DNA from: Gammaproteobacteria bacterium
GTDB lineage: Bacteria; Pseudomonadota; Gammaproteobacteria; Pseudomonadales; UBA5518
Reading direction: 5' to 3'
Assembly (NCBI GenBank): GCA_016705365.1
Contig: JADIYI010000008.1
Coordinates: forward strand, 1,240,001 to 1,304,000
DNA: 64,000 nt
This document shows positions 34,449-44,495 of the stretch, piece by piece (within the stretch, counting starts at the first letter, position 1; each line of letters begins with the position of its first letter). Below the pieces are notes generated by a model, which did no database searches, was not told where the DNA came from, and saw only the letters and a list, made by a program, of their open reading frames with translations. Made by a program: the position numbers and the translations under genes.

Positions 34449-35735
34449 ATGAGTCTGCTTGTAATAGGCCTCAACCACACCACCGCCGCGATCGAAATGC
34501 GCGAGCGTGTGGCCTTCTCCCCGGAACAGATTCCGGAGGCCTTGCTGCGCGCGCTGGATGGTACGGGCCTGGCCGAGGCGGTTATTTTGTCGACCTGCAA
34601 CCGCACCGAGCTGATTGCCGCGACTCCTGCCGGTGGGGACGGCGAGGAGTGTGCGCTCGACTGGTTTTCCACGGTTCACCATCTGAGTCGCGCGCAGCTC
34701 GACGGCTCCCTGTATCGGCATCGGGATGCCGAGGCGATGCGTCACCTGATCAGGGTGGCGAGCGGGCTCGATTCGATGGTGATGGGAGAGCCGCAGATAT
34801 TCGGCCAGCTGAAATCGGCCTATTCCGCCGCGCGTCATGCGGGTACGGTGGGCGCGGAATTGAGCCGTGCCGTGAGCCATGTGTTTGCGGTTGCGAAGAA
34901 GGTGCGCACCGAGACGGCGATTGGCGAGAATCCGGTCTCGGTCGCATTCGCCGCGGTAAAGCTGGCCCGCCACATTTTTTCCGATCTCGCGGCGACCACG
35001 GCATTGCTGATCGGCGCCGGCGAAACCATCGAGCTGGTGGCGCGCCATCTCTCGGAAGCGGGCGTGCCGCGGCTGATTGTCGCCAATCGCACACTGCACC
35101 GCGCCGAGCAGATCGCCACGCGGTTTGCGGGCGAGGCGATCCTGCTCGCGGAGATTCCCGACAACCTGGTGCGCGCCGACATAGTCATCAGCTCGACGGC
35201 GAGCCAGTTGCCGATTCTCGGCAAAGGCACCGTCGAGCAGGCCATGCGCGCGCGCCGCCACAAGCCCATCTTCATGGTTGATATCGCGGTTCCGCGTGAC
35301 ATCGAGTCGCAGGTGGCGGAGATCGACGATGTGTATCTCTACAGCATCGACGATCTGCAGCAGATCATCGATGACAACCGGCGCGCCCGCGCCACGGAAG
35401 CCGAGCGCGCCGGCACCATCATCGACGCCGGGGTGCAGGCTTTCCTGGACAGCAGCCGCAGTCTCGATGCGGTGAGTGCGTTGCGTGACTACCGCGAGCG
35501 CGCCGAGCGGCTGCGGGACCAGGAGCTCGAGCGCGCGCAGCGCCAGCTGCGTGGCGGGGCTGCCGCGGATCAGGTGCTGGAGCAACTGGCGCGCGGCCTG
35601 ACCAACAAGCTGTTGCATGGCCCGAGCGTCGAGTTGCGCAGGGCCGCGGCCGAGGGGCGCACGGAGCTGCTCGACTGGAGTCGCCGCCTGCTCGGCCTCG
35701 AGCACGGCGCTGCCCCTGGTGACGAGGATCCATGA
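34449..35735 (+). CDS. hemA: Glutamyl-tRNA reductase
   Basis: The first committed step of C5-pathway haem synthesis, giving glutamate-1-semialdehyde. A protein of 428 residues with the catalytic Cys in ILSTCNRTEL (about 47-56), the NADPH domain (TTALLIGAGE, about 183-192) and the C-terminal dimerisation helix. The stop overlaps the prfA ATG (ATGA). The 157-bp gap to the TPR gene must hold divergent promoters. Confidence 0.97.
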   Translation: MSLLVIGLNHTTAAIEMRERVAFSPEQIPEALLRALDGTGLAEAVILSTCNRTELIAATPAGGDGEECALDWFSTVHHLSRAQLDGSLYRHRDAEAMRHLIRVASGLDSMVMGEPQIFGQLKSAYSAARHAGTVGAELSRAVSHVFAVAKKVRTETAIGENPVSVAFAAVKLARHIFSDLAATTALLIGAGETIELVARHLSEAGVPRLIVANRTLHRAEQIATRFAGEAILLAEIPDNLVRADIVISSTASQLPILGKGTVEQAMRARRHKPIFMVDIAVPRDIESQVAEIDDVYLYSIDDLQQIIDDNRRARATEAERAGTIIDAGVQAFLDSSRSLDAVSALRDYRERAERLRDQELERAQRQLRGGAAADQVLEQLARGLTNKLLHGPSVELRRAAAEGRTELLDWSRRLLGLEHGAAPGDEDP

Positions 35736-36817
35736 TAAAGAAATCCCTGCTCGACAAACTCGCGCAACTCGGCGAGCGACACGAGGAGCTCTCGGCATTG
35801 CTCAGCGATTCGGGCGTGATCGGGGATCAGAACCGCTTTCGTGCCTACAGCCGCGAGTATGCCGAGATCGGCCCGGTGGTTGCCGCGCATGCCGAATATC
35901 TCGCGCTGCTTGGCGCTATCCGCGAAGCCGGACTCATGGCGCGCGATGCGGACGCGGAGATCCGGCAGCTGGCCGAGGAAGAGATACAGAACGCCTCGGC
36001 GCGTCGCGATGCGCTCGAACTCGAGCTGCAGAAGCTGCTTTTGCCACGTGATCCGCGCGATGCGAGCAATGTGTTTCTCGAAATCCGCGCCGGCACCGGG
36101 GGTGACGAAGCGGCGATATTTGCCGGCGATCTGTTCCGCATGTATGCGCGTTTCGCGGATCGCGCGGGCTGGCAGGTCGAGGTCGTCAGCGAGCGCCCCG
36201 GCGAGCACGGCGGCTTCAAGGAAATCATCGCCAGCATTGCCGGGCGCGAAGTCTATTCGCGGCTCAAGTTCGAATCCGGGGCGCACCGGGTGCAGCGAGT
36301 GCCCGAAACCGAGGCCCAGGGACGGATCCACACTTCCGCCTGCACCGTGGCGGTGATGCCCGAGGTGGCCGCTATCGAGGAGGTCGAGATCAACAAGGCC
36401 GATCTGCGCGTCGATACCTATCGCGCCTCGGGAGCCGGCGGCCAGCATGTCAACCGCACCGATTCGGCGATCCGCATCACGCATCTGCCGAGCGGCATCG
36501 TGGTCGAATGCCAGGACGAGCGCTCGCAGCACAAGAACCGGGCGCGGGCAATGGCATTGCTGCAGGCCAAGCTGCTCAGCAAGGCGCAGGAAGAGCAGCA
36601 GCAACAGCAGGCCAGCGAGCGGCGCAGCCTCGTGGGCAGCGGCGATCGCTCCGAGCGTATCCGGACCTACAACTTCCCGCAGGGCCGCATCACCGATCAT
36701 CGCATCAATCTCACCCTCTACAAGCTGGCCGAGATCATGGATGGGGCACTCGAGCACGTGATCCAGCCGCTGGTCAACGAGTACCAGGCGGAACTGCTCG
36801 CGGCGCTTGCGGATTAG
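35732..36817 (+). CDS. prfA: Peptide chain release factor 1
   Basis: A protein of 361 residues that reads UAA and UAG. It has the stop-codon recognition tripeptide PET in VPETEAQGR (E. coli PAT; PxT consensus), GGQ in SGAGGQHVNRTDS (about 233-245) and the conserved RIRTYNFPQGR near 307. The Gln of GGQ is the methylation target of PrmC, encoded next. Confidence 0.97.
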   Translation: MIKKSLLDKLAQLGERHEELSALLSDSGVIGDQNRFRAYSREYAEIGPVVAAHAEYLALLGAIREAGLMARDADAEIRQLAEEEIQNASARRDALELELQKLLLPRDPRDASNVFLEIRAGTGGDEAAIFAGDLFRMYARFADRAGWQVEVVSERPGEHGGFKEIIASIAGREVYSRLKFESGAHRVQRVPETEAQGRIHTSACTVAVMPEVAAIEEVEINKADLRVDTYRASGAGGQHVNRTDSAIRITHLPSGIVVECQDERSQHKNRARAMALLQAKLLSKAQEEQQQQQASERRSLVGSGDRSERIRTYNFPQGRITDHRINLTLYKLAEIMDGALEHVIQPLVNEYQAELLAALAD

Positions 36818-36830
36818 CGGCGCACGTCCG

Positions 36831-37682
36831 ATGGACAACGGGCAGCACACCACGATCCGCGCCCTGCTCGCATGGGCGCGGACCAGTCTTCCGCAAGAGG
36901 AGGCCCGCACTGACAGCGAGGTCCTGCTCGCGTTTGTCTTGCAACGTTCACGCACCTTTCTCTACGCACACGACCAGGACCAGGTGCCTTCGCTTGCGGC
37001 CGCGCGCTACCGGGGGCTGATCGCGCGGCGCCTCGATGGGGAGCCGGTTGCATATCTGACCGGTCAGCGTGAATTCTGGTCGCTGGATCTGCGGCTGAGT
37101 CCTGCCACGCTGGTGCCGCGTCCGGAAACCGAGCTGCTGGTGGAGCGCGCCCTGCAACTGCTCGGACCGGCCGCGGCGCGGGTGCTGGACCTGGGAACCG
37201 GCAGCGGTGCGATCGCCCTGGCGCTGGCCAGGGAGCGTCCCGCATGGCAGGTGCTTGGAGTGGATATCGACCCGGCCGCGGTCGCGGTGGCCACGGCGAA
37301 TGCGATGCGGCTCGGGATCGGCAACGCCAGTTTCGTCGCCGGCAGCTGGTATGCGCCCTGCGCCGGGCGCTATTCCCTGATCGTGTCCAATCCACCTTAT
37401 GTTTCCGAGGATGATCCGTGCCTGGGAGCATCCGGCCTGCGTCATGAACCACGCGCCGCGCTCGCCTCGGGGAGCGACGGGCTCGATGCCCTGCGTTGCG
37501 TGATTACCGGTGCACTGCAGTTTCTGGAGCCGCATGGAGCATTGCTCTGCGAGCATGGCGCGGAGCAAGGTGAGGCGGTCCGGCGGCTGTTCGCGGATGC
37601 GGGTTTCGCGCCGGCGTATACCGAGCGTGATCTGGCCGGCCGCGAACGGCTAAGCTGGGCGCGGGGGCACGCACATGAATGA
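36831..37682 (+). CDS. prmC: Release-factor glutamine methyltransferase
   Basis: A 283-residue SAM methyltransferase that modifies the GGQ Gln of RF1 and RF2. SAM motif LDLGTGSGAIALALA (about 114-128) and catalytic SNPPYV (about 183-188) are present. ATG 36831 is chosen over an upstream in-frame TTG at 36807. It overlaps moeB by 8 nt. Confidence 0.95.
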   Translation: MDNGQHTTIRALLAWARTSLPQEEARTDSEVLLAFVLQRSRTFLYAHDQDQVPSLAAARYRGLIARRLDGEPVAYLTGQREFWSLDLRLSPATLVPRPETELLVERALQLLGPAAARVLDLGTGSGAIALALARERPAWQVLGVDIDPAAVAVATANAMRLGIGNASFVAGSWYAPCAGRYSLIVSNPPYVSEDDPCLGASGLRHEPRAALASGSDGLDALRCVITGALQFLEPHGALLCEHGAEQGEAVRRLFADAGFAPAYTERDLAGRERLSWARGHAHE

Positions 37683-38421
37683 CGAGCAACTGTTGCGCTA
37701 CAGCCGGCACCTGTTGTTGCCGGAAATCGATGTGAGCGGGCAGCAGCGACTGCTCGAAGCCACGGTGCTGGTGGTTGGCCTGGGCGGCCTCGGTTCTGCG
37801 GCGACACTGTATCTGGGTGCCAGCGGCATAGGTCGCCTGATGCTGGCCGATGATGATCTGGTCGAGTTGTCCAACCTGCAGCGGCAGGTGATTCACAACA
37901 GCGCTGCGATCGGCCGCGCCAAGGTTGATTCGGCGGCGGCGACGGTGCGGGCCATCAATCCGGATGTGCGCACCGTGCCGATCCGGGAACGGCTCGACGA
38001 GGCCGGTATCGGGCAGCTGCTGGACGAGGTCTCGCTGGTACTCGACTGCAGCGACAACTTCGCGACCCGTCATGCCATCAACGCGGCCTGCTTTGCCGGG
38101 CGGGTGCCGTTGGTCAGTGGTGCCGCTCTCGGCTGGGAGGGGCAGATCGCGGTGTTCGATCCGCGCACTGGCACGGGCCCCTGTTATCGCTGCCTCTATC
38201 CGGATGCGAATGCAGTCAGCGAAAGATCCTGTGCCCGCAACGGGGTGGCGGGGCCGGTGGTCGGCACCATCGGGGTGCTGCAGGCGTTGCAGGCACTGAA
38301 GTTGCTGTGCGGCGCGGGGGATGCACTATGTGGCGAACTGCTCGCATTCGATGCTTTGGCACTGGAATTTCATCGTTTGCGCATCGCGCCACGCGCAAAT
38401 TGTCCGGTTTGCGCGGCGTGA
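37675..38421 (+). CDS. moeB: HesA/MoeB/ThiF-family adenylyltransferase
   Basis: A 248-residue E1-like enzyme that adenylates the C-terminus of a sulfur-carrier protein (MoaD or ThiS). It has the nucleotide loop GLGGLGS (about 40-46), the Arg finger segment NLQRQV, and zinc ligands CYRC (about 170) and CPVC near the end. The last gene of hemA-prfA-prmC-moeB, as in Pseudomonas, where murI often follows; murI is absent here. Confidence 0.92.
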   Translation: MNDEQLLRYSRHLLLPEIDVSGQQRLLEATVLVVGLGGLGSAATLYLGASGIGRLMLADDDLVELSNLQRQVIHNSAAIGRAKVDSAAATVRAINPDVRTVPIRERLDEAGIGQLLDEVSLVLDCSDNFATRHAINAACFAGRVPLVSGAALGWEGQIAVFDPRTGTGPCYRCLYPDANAVSERSCARNGVAGPVVGTIGVLQALQALKLLCGAGDALCGELLAFDALALEFHRLRIAPRANCPVCAA

Positions 38422-38511
38422 CGACGCCGGGCGTGGCCTGAGCGCGCAGGAAGCGCCGGACTTGGGTCGCGCCTGCGGCGACCGAGGGGAAACCGGCCTG
38501 TTTTTGCGCTG

Positions 38512-41271
38512 CTAGACGGGTCCCTTGTTCTGCCAGATACGGCCGAGCGGGAAGCGCGCCACGGTAGAGCGTGGCTTTTCCGGGCTCGGGCCATCCTCGG
38601 CGCAATCCGCTGCCCTGAAGAATATGTGCAAGCTGATGCCGGTGGGCACGTTCTGGTGAATCCGCAGGTGGCCGCCCTGCGCGTGCACCAGGGCGTGGAT
38701 CTCGGCCAGATCATCGAGCGCACCGCCACTTGGACGGTGCTGCTGCGGCGCGACGCTCAGGCGTTCGATTTCGGCGGCCTCGAGTTGCGATGCCGAATCC
38801 TCTATCACCAGTTCCACGAAATTGCCCTCGAAGCCTTCGCGGCAGGAGATGCAGGAACGTTTGCCGGCATTGCTGTTGCGCAGACGGATGCCGAGGGTTC
38901 CCCGGGGATCGAGCGCACGGCGTGCATGGCGGATGCCGCGCAGCATGATCTGGTGAAACACCACCGGGTCGCACTGCGCCGGCGGCAATGAAGACTCCAG
39001 TTCGTTGTCAAAGCATGCGCCGGCGGGAAGCAGGATGCGCTCGAGGTCGACGATGTCTTCTGCCAGCGGTTTGAGCGCGATCAGTGCTGGCGGCGATGGC
39101 TGCTCGGCCTGCCCGGCCACCTGGTGGATCAGGGCCTGCGCCTGCATCGTGGTTTCCACCAGCTGCTCGAGCTGCTGCAACACGCCTGCGTAATCACCGG
39201 CATCGGTCAGCACGTCCTCGACGCGGCTGATGACCGAGGCGGTTGCATCACCGATTTCCACGCGTTGCTGTGCGCGATGGTGCTCGAGATCGTGTACCGT
39301 CGCGAATTCGGCGCGGTTGTCCGCCTGCGGCAGATCCCCGGGTGCGAGCCATATGCCGCCGGTTCCGCAGAGCGCACCATCGGTGGCGCGCAGCGGGAAA
39401 TAAAAGCAGTGATGTTCGCCGCGCCGGGTGCCGTGGCCGGCGCAGCGAAACTCGGAAAACCCGGCGCCGGTCTCGATGAGGCGACGGTCCGCTTCGTGCA
39501 GCGCCATGGCGAGTTCGTCGGGAAACACTTCCACATCGGTCTTGCCGAGCAGCATCGTCTCCTCGATTCCCAACAGTTCCTCGAAGGGCGGGTTGGTCGC
39601 CAGGTAGCGGCCGTCGAGGTCCTTGATGTAAAGCGGCAGTGGTATGCGACGCAGCGCTTCGCGCAGTTGCTCGCGCGCGTTGCGCGCCTCCGCCAGTTCC
39701 CGGCTGCGGGAAGTGGCGTCCTGCACGCTGAGAAGTACCCGCTGTGGCATGCCGGGCCGGGCGCGCAGCGGCGCGGAGAAACATTCCAGCCAGCGCTTGC
39801 CGGTGGCGGATTCGACCGCATAGAGGTTGTTGTTCACCCTGCCGGTATTCAGCGTGTGGGTGATCTGCTGCAGGCACTCGGCACCTGCGGCGGCCCCGAA
39901 GAGTTCGGAAATACGGCGATCCTCGAGCTCGGATGGCTGCTCCGCGAGTACCCCTCCGGCCACCGAGATGCAATGCATCACGCGGCCCTGCTCGTCGAGC
40001 AACAGGCAGGTCAGTGGAAACGAGCGTGCGATGTATTGTGCCATCTCTTCCTGGGTGCGCCGTGACAGGCGCGCCCCCACCTGCTCGCTGATGTCCGCGA
40101 CTTCCGCCATTACCTCGTCATCGCCCAGCAGGTGCAGGTGGTAGCGTCGCCAGCGCGTGAATTCGCCGCGGGCCAGGAGCATCACCTCGCGTGTTTCGCT
40201 GATGCCGCTTTCGTGCACCCGCTGCAAGGCTTCGGAGAGATCGAAACCATCGCAGGGGGGCGCGGTCTGGGCGGCACTCAGGCCGTCCATCGGGTCGCCC
40301 GGTCGGTCTTCGAGCAGCGCGGCGGCCGGGTTGCACCAGTCGACCCGGAAGACGCCGTACGCATCGCGCCGATAGACCGTGATGCCGGTATCGCAGTCCG
40401 CCAGCCACCCGGCGTTATCCGGTCCCGCAGCCTTGGCGGTCGCGGAATCGCCGGCAACCGCAAGAGGTTCCTGCGCCTCCTGCTGCGCATGATAAAAGGT
40501 GCCGCCGATCGACAGCGGAGCGCCGCCCGCGTCGAGTTCCACGCTGATGTCATCGGAGACCACCGGCAGCCAGGCCCCGTCGCGCCTTCGAACACGGTAA
40601 CTCACCGGATGGGGTGGGGCGGAGCCATCGAGCACCCGGTGCACCTCGGCAACCAGCCGGTCGATGTCATCGGCGTGGATCAGGGATTTCCAGTCGCCGA
40701 TGCCGGTACCGGTCTCGCTGCCCGCATAGCCCAGGTCGCGCAGGGTGGTGTCGGAGAAGCAGGCATGCTGGGTCGCCAGCGTGATGCGCCATGACCCGGT
40801 ACGCAGCACCGGGTCGCCCTGGGTCAGCGCCGCGGGACTCGCGGCAACGGCAGTCCTGGTTTGGGCCGGTGCGGATGGCTCGGCGAGCAGTTCACCCAGG
40901 CTTGCTACCGAAAGTTCCTCGAGTATCAGGATCTGGTGCAACCCGGCACGCAACCCGCGCACCAGTTCCGCCCGGTCGCCGTGGCGGGTCGCGGCGCTCA
41001 GTATGCCGAAGCAGCGAATGGTGGGCGCGAGTCGCGTGAGCTGCCCCAGCAGCCGCTCGGGTGTCAGGCCGGCGAAGCCAAACCCGAGGAAGCAGAATTC
41101 GCAGTGGGCAGCCTCCGCGGGTAGTTCCGGACCCGCGGGGTCGGCGCTGATGATCTCCGGGCGCAGCTGAGCCGGCAGCGAGCGCAACAGGCTTCGCAGC
41201 AGATGCGACTCGAGCGGATCTTCGCACAGCAGGAGTGCGCGCGATTGCTTGCTTGCGGGGACCAGCGTCAT
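38512..41271 (-). CDS. Multi-PAS protein with pseudo-receiver and degenerate histidine-kinase core
   Basis: A protein of 919 residues. Residues 1-135 have a receiver-like pattern (RALLLCEDPLESHLLRSLLR) but lack an Asp at the phospho-acceptor strand (CFLGFGF). Then come about four PAS-like domains (about 155-265, 290-395, 415-530 and 545-655, the last with LPLYIKDLDGRYLATN). A helical segment follows (680-740), then a GHKL-like ATPase fold (745-890). The N box reads RGIRHARRAL, without the usual Asn, and G1 reads IEDSASQL instead of DxGxG. No H-box His stands out. It is therefore likely a signalling scaffold or pseudokinase, not an active kinase. It is an orphan, divergent from rhlB. Confidence 0.75.
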   Translation of the reverse strand: MTLVPASKQSRALLLCEDPLESHLLRSLLRSLPAQLRPEIISADPAGPELPAEAAHCEFCFLGFGFAGLTPERLLGQLTRLAPTIRCFGILSAATRHGDRAELVRGLRAGLHQILILEELSVASLGELLAEPSAPAQTRTAVAASPAALTQGDPVLRTGSWRITLATQHACFSDTTLRDLGYAGSETGTGIGDWKSLIHADDIDRLVAEVHRVLDGSAPPHPVSYRVRRRDGAWLPVVSDDISVELDAGGAPLSIGGTFYHAQQEAQEPLAVAGDSATAKAAGPDNAGWLADCDTGITVYRRDAYGVFRVDWCNPAAALLEDRPGDPMDGLSAAQTAPPCDGFDLSEALQRVHESGISETREVMLLARGEFTRWRRYHLHLLGDDEVMAEVADISEQVGARLSRRTQEEMAQYIARSFPLTCLLLDEQGRVMHCISVAGGVLAEQPSELEDRRISELFGAAAGAECLQQITHTLNTGRVNNNLYAVESATGKRWLECFSAPLRARPGMPQRVLLSVQDATSRSRELAEARNAREQLREALRRIPLPLYIKDLDGRYLATNPPFEELLGIEETMLLGKTDVEVFPDELAMALHEADRRLIETGAGFSEFRCAGHGTRRGEHHCFYFPLRATDGALCGTGGIWLAPGDLPQADNRAEFATVHDLEHHRAQQRVEIGDATASVISRVEDVLTDAGDYAGVLQQLEQLVETTMQAQALIHQVAGQAEQPSPPALIALKPLAEDIVDLERILLPAGACFDNELESSLPPAQCDPVVFHQIMLRGIRHARRALDPRGTLGIRLRNSNAGKRSCISCREGFEGNFVELVIEDSASQLEAAEIERLSVAPQQHRPSGGALDDLAEIHALVHAQGGHLRIHQNVPTGISLHIFFRAADCAEDGPSPEKPRSTVARFPLGRIWQNKGPV

Positions 41272-41433
41272 GTATTGCCTTGCCTGATGGCAGCTCCGCC
41301 GATTCTATTGCGCCTGTCGATACTCTGCTACCCCAAAGCAACGGTAATAAGCGCCAGGGCGGTGCCAGCGCGATTGCGGGTGAGGCACCTTGTCGCTAAG
41401 CTGGCCCGCTTGCGCAATGACGGACCCGAAAGA

Positions 41434-42648
41434 ATGCAAGAACAATCCGCTGAAAATGTCGATGGCGTCACGCCAGCCCCGGCCACGGTAAGCTTTCGCG
41501 AACTGGGGTTGCCGGAACCGCTGCTGAAAGCGATCGACGATCTCGGCTTCCGCCACTGCACGCCCATCCAGCAGGAGGTCCTGCCGCATACCCTGCTTGG
41601 CAATGACTGTATCGGCAAGGCGCAGACGGGAACCGGCAAGACGGCGGCGTTTCTGCTGACGATACTGAGCGACCTGCTGAACAACCCGGCCGAGGAGCCG
41701 CGCTACGCGGGCGAACCGCGGGCGTTGGTCATCGCGCCGACCCGCGAACTGGTGATGCAGATCGCCAAGGACGCCGAAGACCTGTCGCGCCACACAGACA
41801 TTCACATCGTTACCCTGATCGGCGGCGTCGACTATGATCGCCAGCGCCAGCAACTCGAGCGCAAGCTGGTCGATATCCTGGTGGCGACCCCCGGGCGCCT
41901 GATGGATTTCCACAGTCAGCGCCAGATTCACCTCGATCGCGTCGAGTTGCTGGTGATCGACGAGGCCGACCGCATGCTGGACATGGGATTCATACCCCAG
42001 GTGCGCCGCATCATTCGCCAGACTCCGCAGAAGACCCACCGCCAGACCATGTTCTTCAGTGCCACGTTTACCGAAGATGTGGTGCGGCTGTCCGATCAAT
42101 GGACCTACAACCCGGTGCGGGTGGAAATCGAGCCCGACAGCATCGCGGCCAAGGATGTCGAGCAGCTGGTCTACCTGGTCGAATCCGGCAAGAAACTCGA
42201 TCTGTTGCTGAACCTGCTGCGCCAGCCCGAGGCGGCGAGTGTCATGGTGTTCGCCAACCGCCGTGACCAGGTCCGCAGACTCCATGAGCGCCTGGCACGC
42301 GCGGGAATTCCCTGTGGGATCCTCTCCGGAGAGGTGCCCCAGCACAAGCGGATGAAAACCCTGGAATCGTTCCGTTCGGGCGAGTTTCGGGTGCTGGTCG
42401 CCACCGATGTGGCCGGTCGCGGAATCCATGTCGAGGGGGTCACCCACGTGGTGAATTTCACCTTGCCCGAGGATCCCGACGATTATGTGCATCGCATTGG
42501 CCGCACCGGGCGTGCCGGGGCGACGGGCACCTCGATCAGCTTTGCCTGCGAGGACGACGCGTTCCTGTTGCCGCAGATCGAAGAGCTGCTGGGGCAGAAG
42601 CTGGCCTGCCTGCATCCATCCCCCGAGTTGCTCGAACGCCGCCGCTAG
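41434..42648 (+). CDS. rhlB: DEAD-box RNA helicase (RhlB-type)
   Basis: A protein of 404 residues with Q motif (FRHCTPIQQEVLP), Walker A AQTGTGKT (about 69-76), PTREL, DEAD (VIDEADRML, about 177), SAT and HRIGRTGR (about 350). It resembles RhlB, the helicase that joins RNase E in mRNA decay. The short C-terminus lacks the basic tail of RhlE. The open frame extends upstream to 41203, but ATG 41434 fits the family start. Confidence 0.88.
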   Translation: MQEQSAENVDGVTPAPATVSFRELGLPEPLLKAIDDLGFRHCTPIQQEVLPHTLLGNDCIGKAQTGTGKTAAFLLTILSDLLNNPAEEPRYAGEPRALVIAPTRELVMQIAKDAEDLSRHTDIHIVTLIGGVDYDRQRQQLERKLVDILVATPGRLMDFHSQRQIHLDRVELLVIDEADRMLDMGFIPQVRRIIRQTPQKTHRQTMFFSATFTEDVVRLSDQWTYNPVRVEIEPDSIAAKDVEQLVYLVESGKKLDLLLNLLRQPEAASVMVFANRRDQVRRLHERLARAGIPCGILSGEVPQHKRMKTLESFRSGEFRVLVATDVAGRGIHVEGVTHVVNFTLPEDPDDYVHRIGRTGRAGATGTSISFACEDDAFLLPQIEELLGQKLACLHPSPELLERRR

Positions 42649-42731
42649 CCTGTGCCGGGCTGCGCCGCGCGTAGCGACCAACGGCTGAGCCGCGGATTCG
42701 AGGCGCGCTTCAGAGCCTGTACGTCGGGTTT

Positions 42732-43022
42732 CTAGGCGTCGGGGTTCTGCAGGATCGCCGCGAACTCGGTGCCGTGGCGGTGACGCCCCAGTTCCTCGAG
42801 CAGGGTTTGCTGTTCGGGTCCGCGAGCGTCGAGCTTGCCACCAGCGGCCACGAACAGCTTGATGAAATCGGCAAAATCCTCGATTCGCATGCTCTGGTAG
42901 GCGCGCAACAGGCGATGAAAATCGGCATTCCGGTTCGCGGGGGGCGCCAGCTCGAGAAAGCTGCGCACACGCTCCGGTGTCCACACTTCGTCGATGACCT
43001 TCTGCTTCTCCTTGCGTTGCAT
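42732..43022 (-). CDS. PA4642-family protein of unknown function
   Basis: A 96-residue protein matching the family named after Pseudomonas PA4642. It opens KQKVIDEVWTPERVRSFLEL with the block RIEDFADFIKLFVAAGG. No catalytic motif is visible. It sits 4 bp downstream of gatB, in the same direction. Confidence 0.8.
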   Translation of the reverse strand: MQRKEKQKVIDEVWTPERVRSFLELAPPANRNADFHRLLRAYQSMRIEDFADFIKLFVAAGGKLDARGPEQQTLLEELGRHRHGTEFAAILQNPDA

Positions 43023-43026
43023 CGAA

Positions 43027-44481
43027 TCATTCCCCGTCGAGTTTGCGGCGCAACAGTTCGTTGACCTGTTGCGGGTTTGCCTTGCCCATGCTCGCCTTCA
43101 TGACCTGTCCGACAAAAAAACCGAACAGCTTGACGCGCTTGTCGGGGTCGGTGGCGCGGTAGCGGGCGACCGGCCCGGCATTGTCCGCCAGCGCCTTGTC
43201 GACCAGCGCCTCGATCGCGCTGCTGTCGTCGAGCTGGCGTAGCCCGCGGGCATCGATGATCTGGTCGGCCTCGCCTTCGCCGGCCCACATCGCCTCGAAC
43301 ACGGTCTTGGCGATCCTGCCGGAAATCGTCCCGTCCAGGATGCGTGCGATCAGTGCGCCCAGTGCCGGAGCGGACACCCGGCTGGCACCGACCTCGAGGC
43401 CCTCGCGGTTCAACTGGCCGAGCAACTCCACCATGACCCAGTTGGCGCTGATCTTGGCATCACCGGCGCCCTGCGTGACCTGCTCGAAGTAATCGGCCAG
43501 TTCGCGGCTCGCCGACAGCACGCTCGCATCGTAGGCGGTCAAGCCGTAACTGGAGCGGAAGCGCTGCACTTTCTGGGCCGGAAGCTCCGGCAACCGGGCG
43601 CGCACCTGCTCGATGAAGGCGTCGTCTATATGTACCGGCAACAGGTCGGGTTCCGGGAAGTAACGGTAATCGTGGGCCACCTCCTTCGAGCGCATCGGTC
43701 GGGTCTCGTTGCGAACCGGATCGTAGAGGCGGGTTTCCTGCGCGACGCTGGCACCCGATTCGAGCAGTTCGGCCTGGCGCAGGCGCTCGACTTCGATGGC
43801 TTTCTCGACAAAGCGGAACGAATTGAGGTTCTTGATCTCGGTACGCGTGCCGAGCGTGTCGCTGCCCGGTTTGCGCAGCGAGAGGTTGACGTCGCAACGC
43901 AACGAACCTTCGGCCATGTTGCCGTCCGAGATGCCGAGGTAGCGCACGATCGAGTGGATCTGGCGCAGGTAGGCGACCGCTTCCTGGGCGTTGCGCATTT
44001 CGGGTTCGGAGACGATCTCCAGCAAGGGCGTGCCGGCGCGATTGAGGTCGATGCCGGTTGCGCCGTGGAAATCCTCGTGCAGCGACTTGCCGGCATCCTC
44101 TTCGAGGTGGGCGCGCGTCACCGCGATTCGCTTCGAGCTGCCGTCGGGCAACTCGATCGTTACCGCGCCTGCCCCGACGATCGGGTAGTCCAGCTGGCTG
44201 ATCTGGTAGCCCTTCGGCAGGTCCGGGTAGAAATAGTTCTTGCGATCGAACACGGATACCCGCGCGATGTCCGCGTCTATGGCCAAACCGAATTTCACCG
44301 CCATCGTCAACGCCTCTGCATTCAGCACCGGCAGTGTGCCGGGCATCGCAAGGTCCACGGCGCAGGCCTGGGTGTTGGGGGCGGCGCCAAAGCGGGTGGC
44401 CGCTCCGGAAAAGATCTTGCTGCGGGTGGCGAGCTGAACATGGATTTCCAGGCCGATCACGGTCTCCCAGTCGTTGTGCAT
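43027..44481 (-). CDS. gatB: Asp-tRNA(Asn)/Glu-tRNA(Gln) amidotransferase subunit B
   Basis: A 484-residue subunit that phosphorylates mischarged Glu-tRNA(Gln) or Asp-tRNA(Asn) before amidation. Family blocks VIGLEIHVQLATRSKIFSG (9-27), YPDLPKGYQISQ (about 82-93) and the C-terminal YqeY-like tail domain (about 325-484) are present. It forms an operon with gatA and gatC. The system supplies Gln-tRNA and/or Asn-tRNA if the matching synthetase is absent. Confidence 0.97.
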   Translation of the reverse strand: MHNDWETVIGLEIHVQLATRSKIFSGAATRFGAAPNTQACAVDLAMPGTLPVLNAEALTMAVKFGLAIDADIARVSVFDRKNYFYPDLPKGYQISQLDYPIVGAGAVTIELPDGSSKRIAVTRAHLEEDAGKSLHEDFHGATGIDLNRAGTPLLEIVSEPEMRNAQEAVAYLRQIHSIVRYLGISDGNMAEGSLRCDVNLSLRKPGSDTLGTRTEIKNLNSFRFVEKAIEVERLRQAELLESGASVAQETRLYDPVRNETRPMRSKEVAHDYRYFPEPDLLPVHIDDAFIEQVRARLPELPAQKVQRFRSSYGLTAYDASVLSASRELADYFEQVTQGAGDAKISANWVMVELLGQLNREGLEVGASRVSAPALGALIARILDGTISGRIAKTVFEAMWAGEGEADQIIDARGLRQLDDSSAIEALVDKALADNAGPVARYRATDPDKRVKLFGFFVGQVMKASMGKANPQQVNELLRRKLDGE

Positions 44482-44495
44482 TTGCTGCCTCCTGT

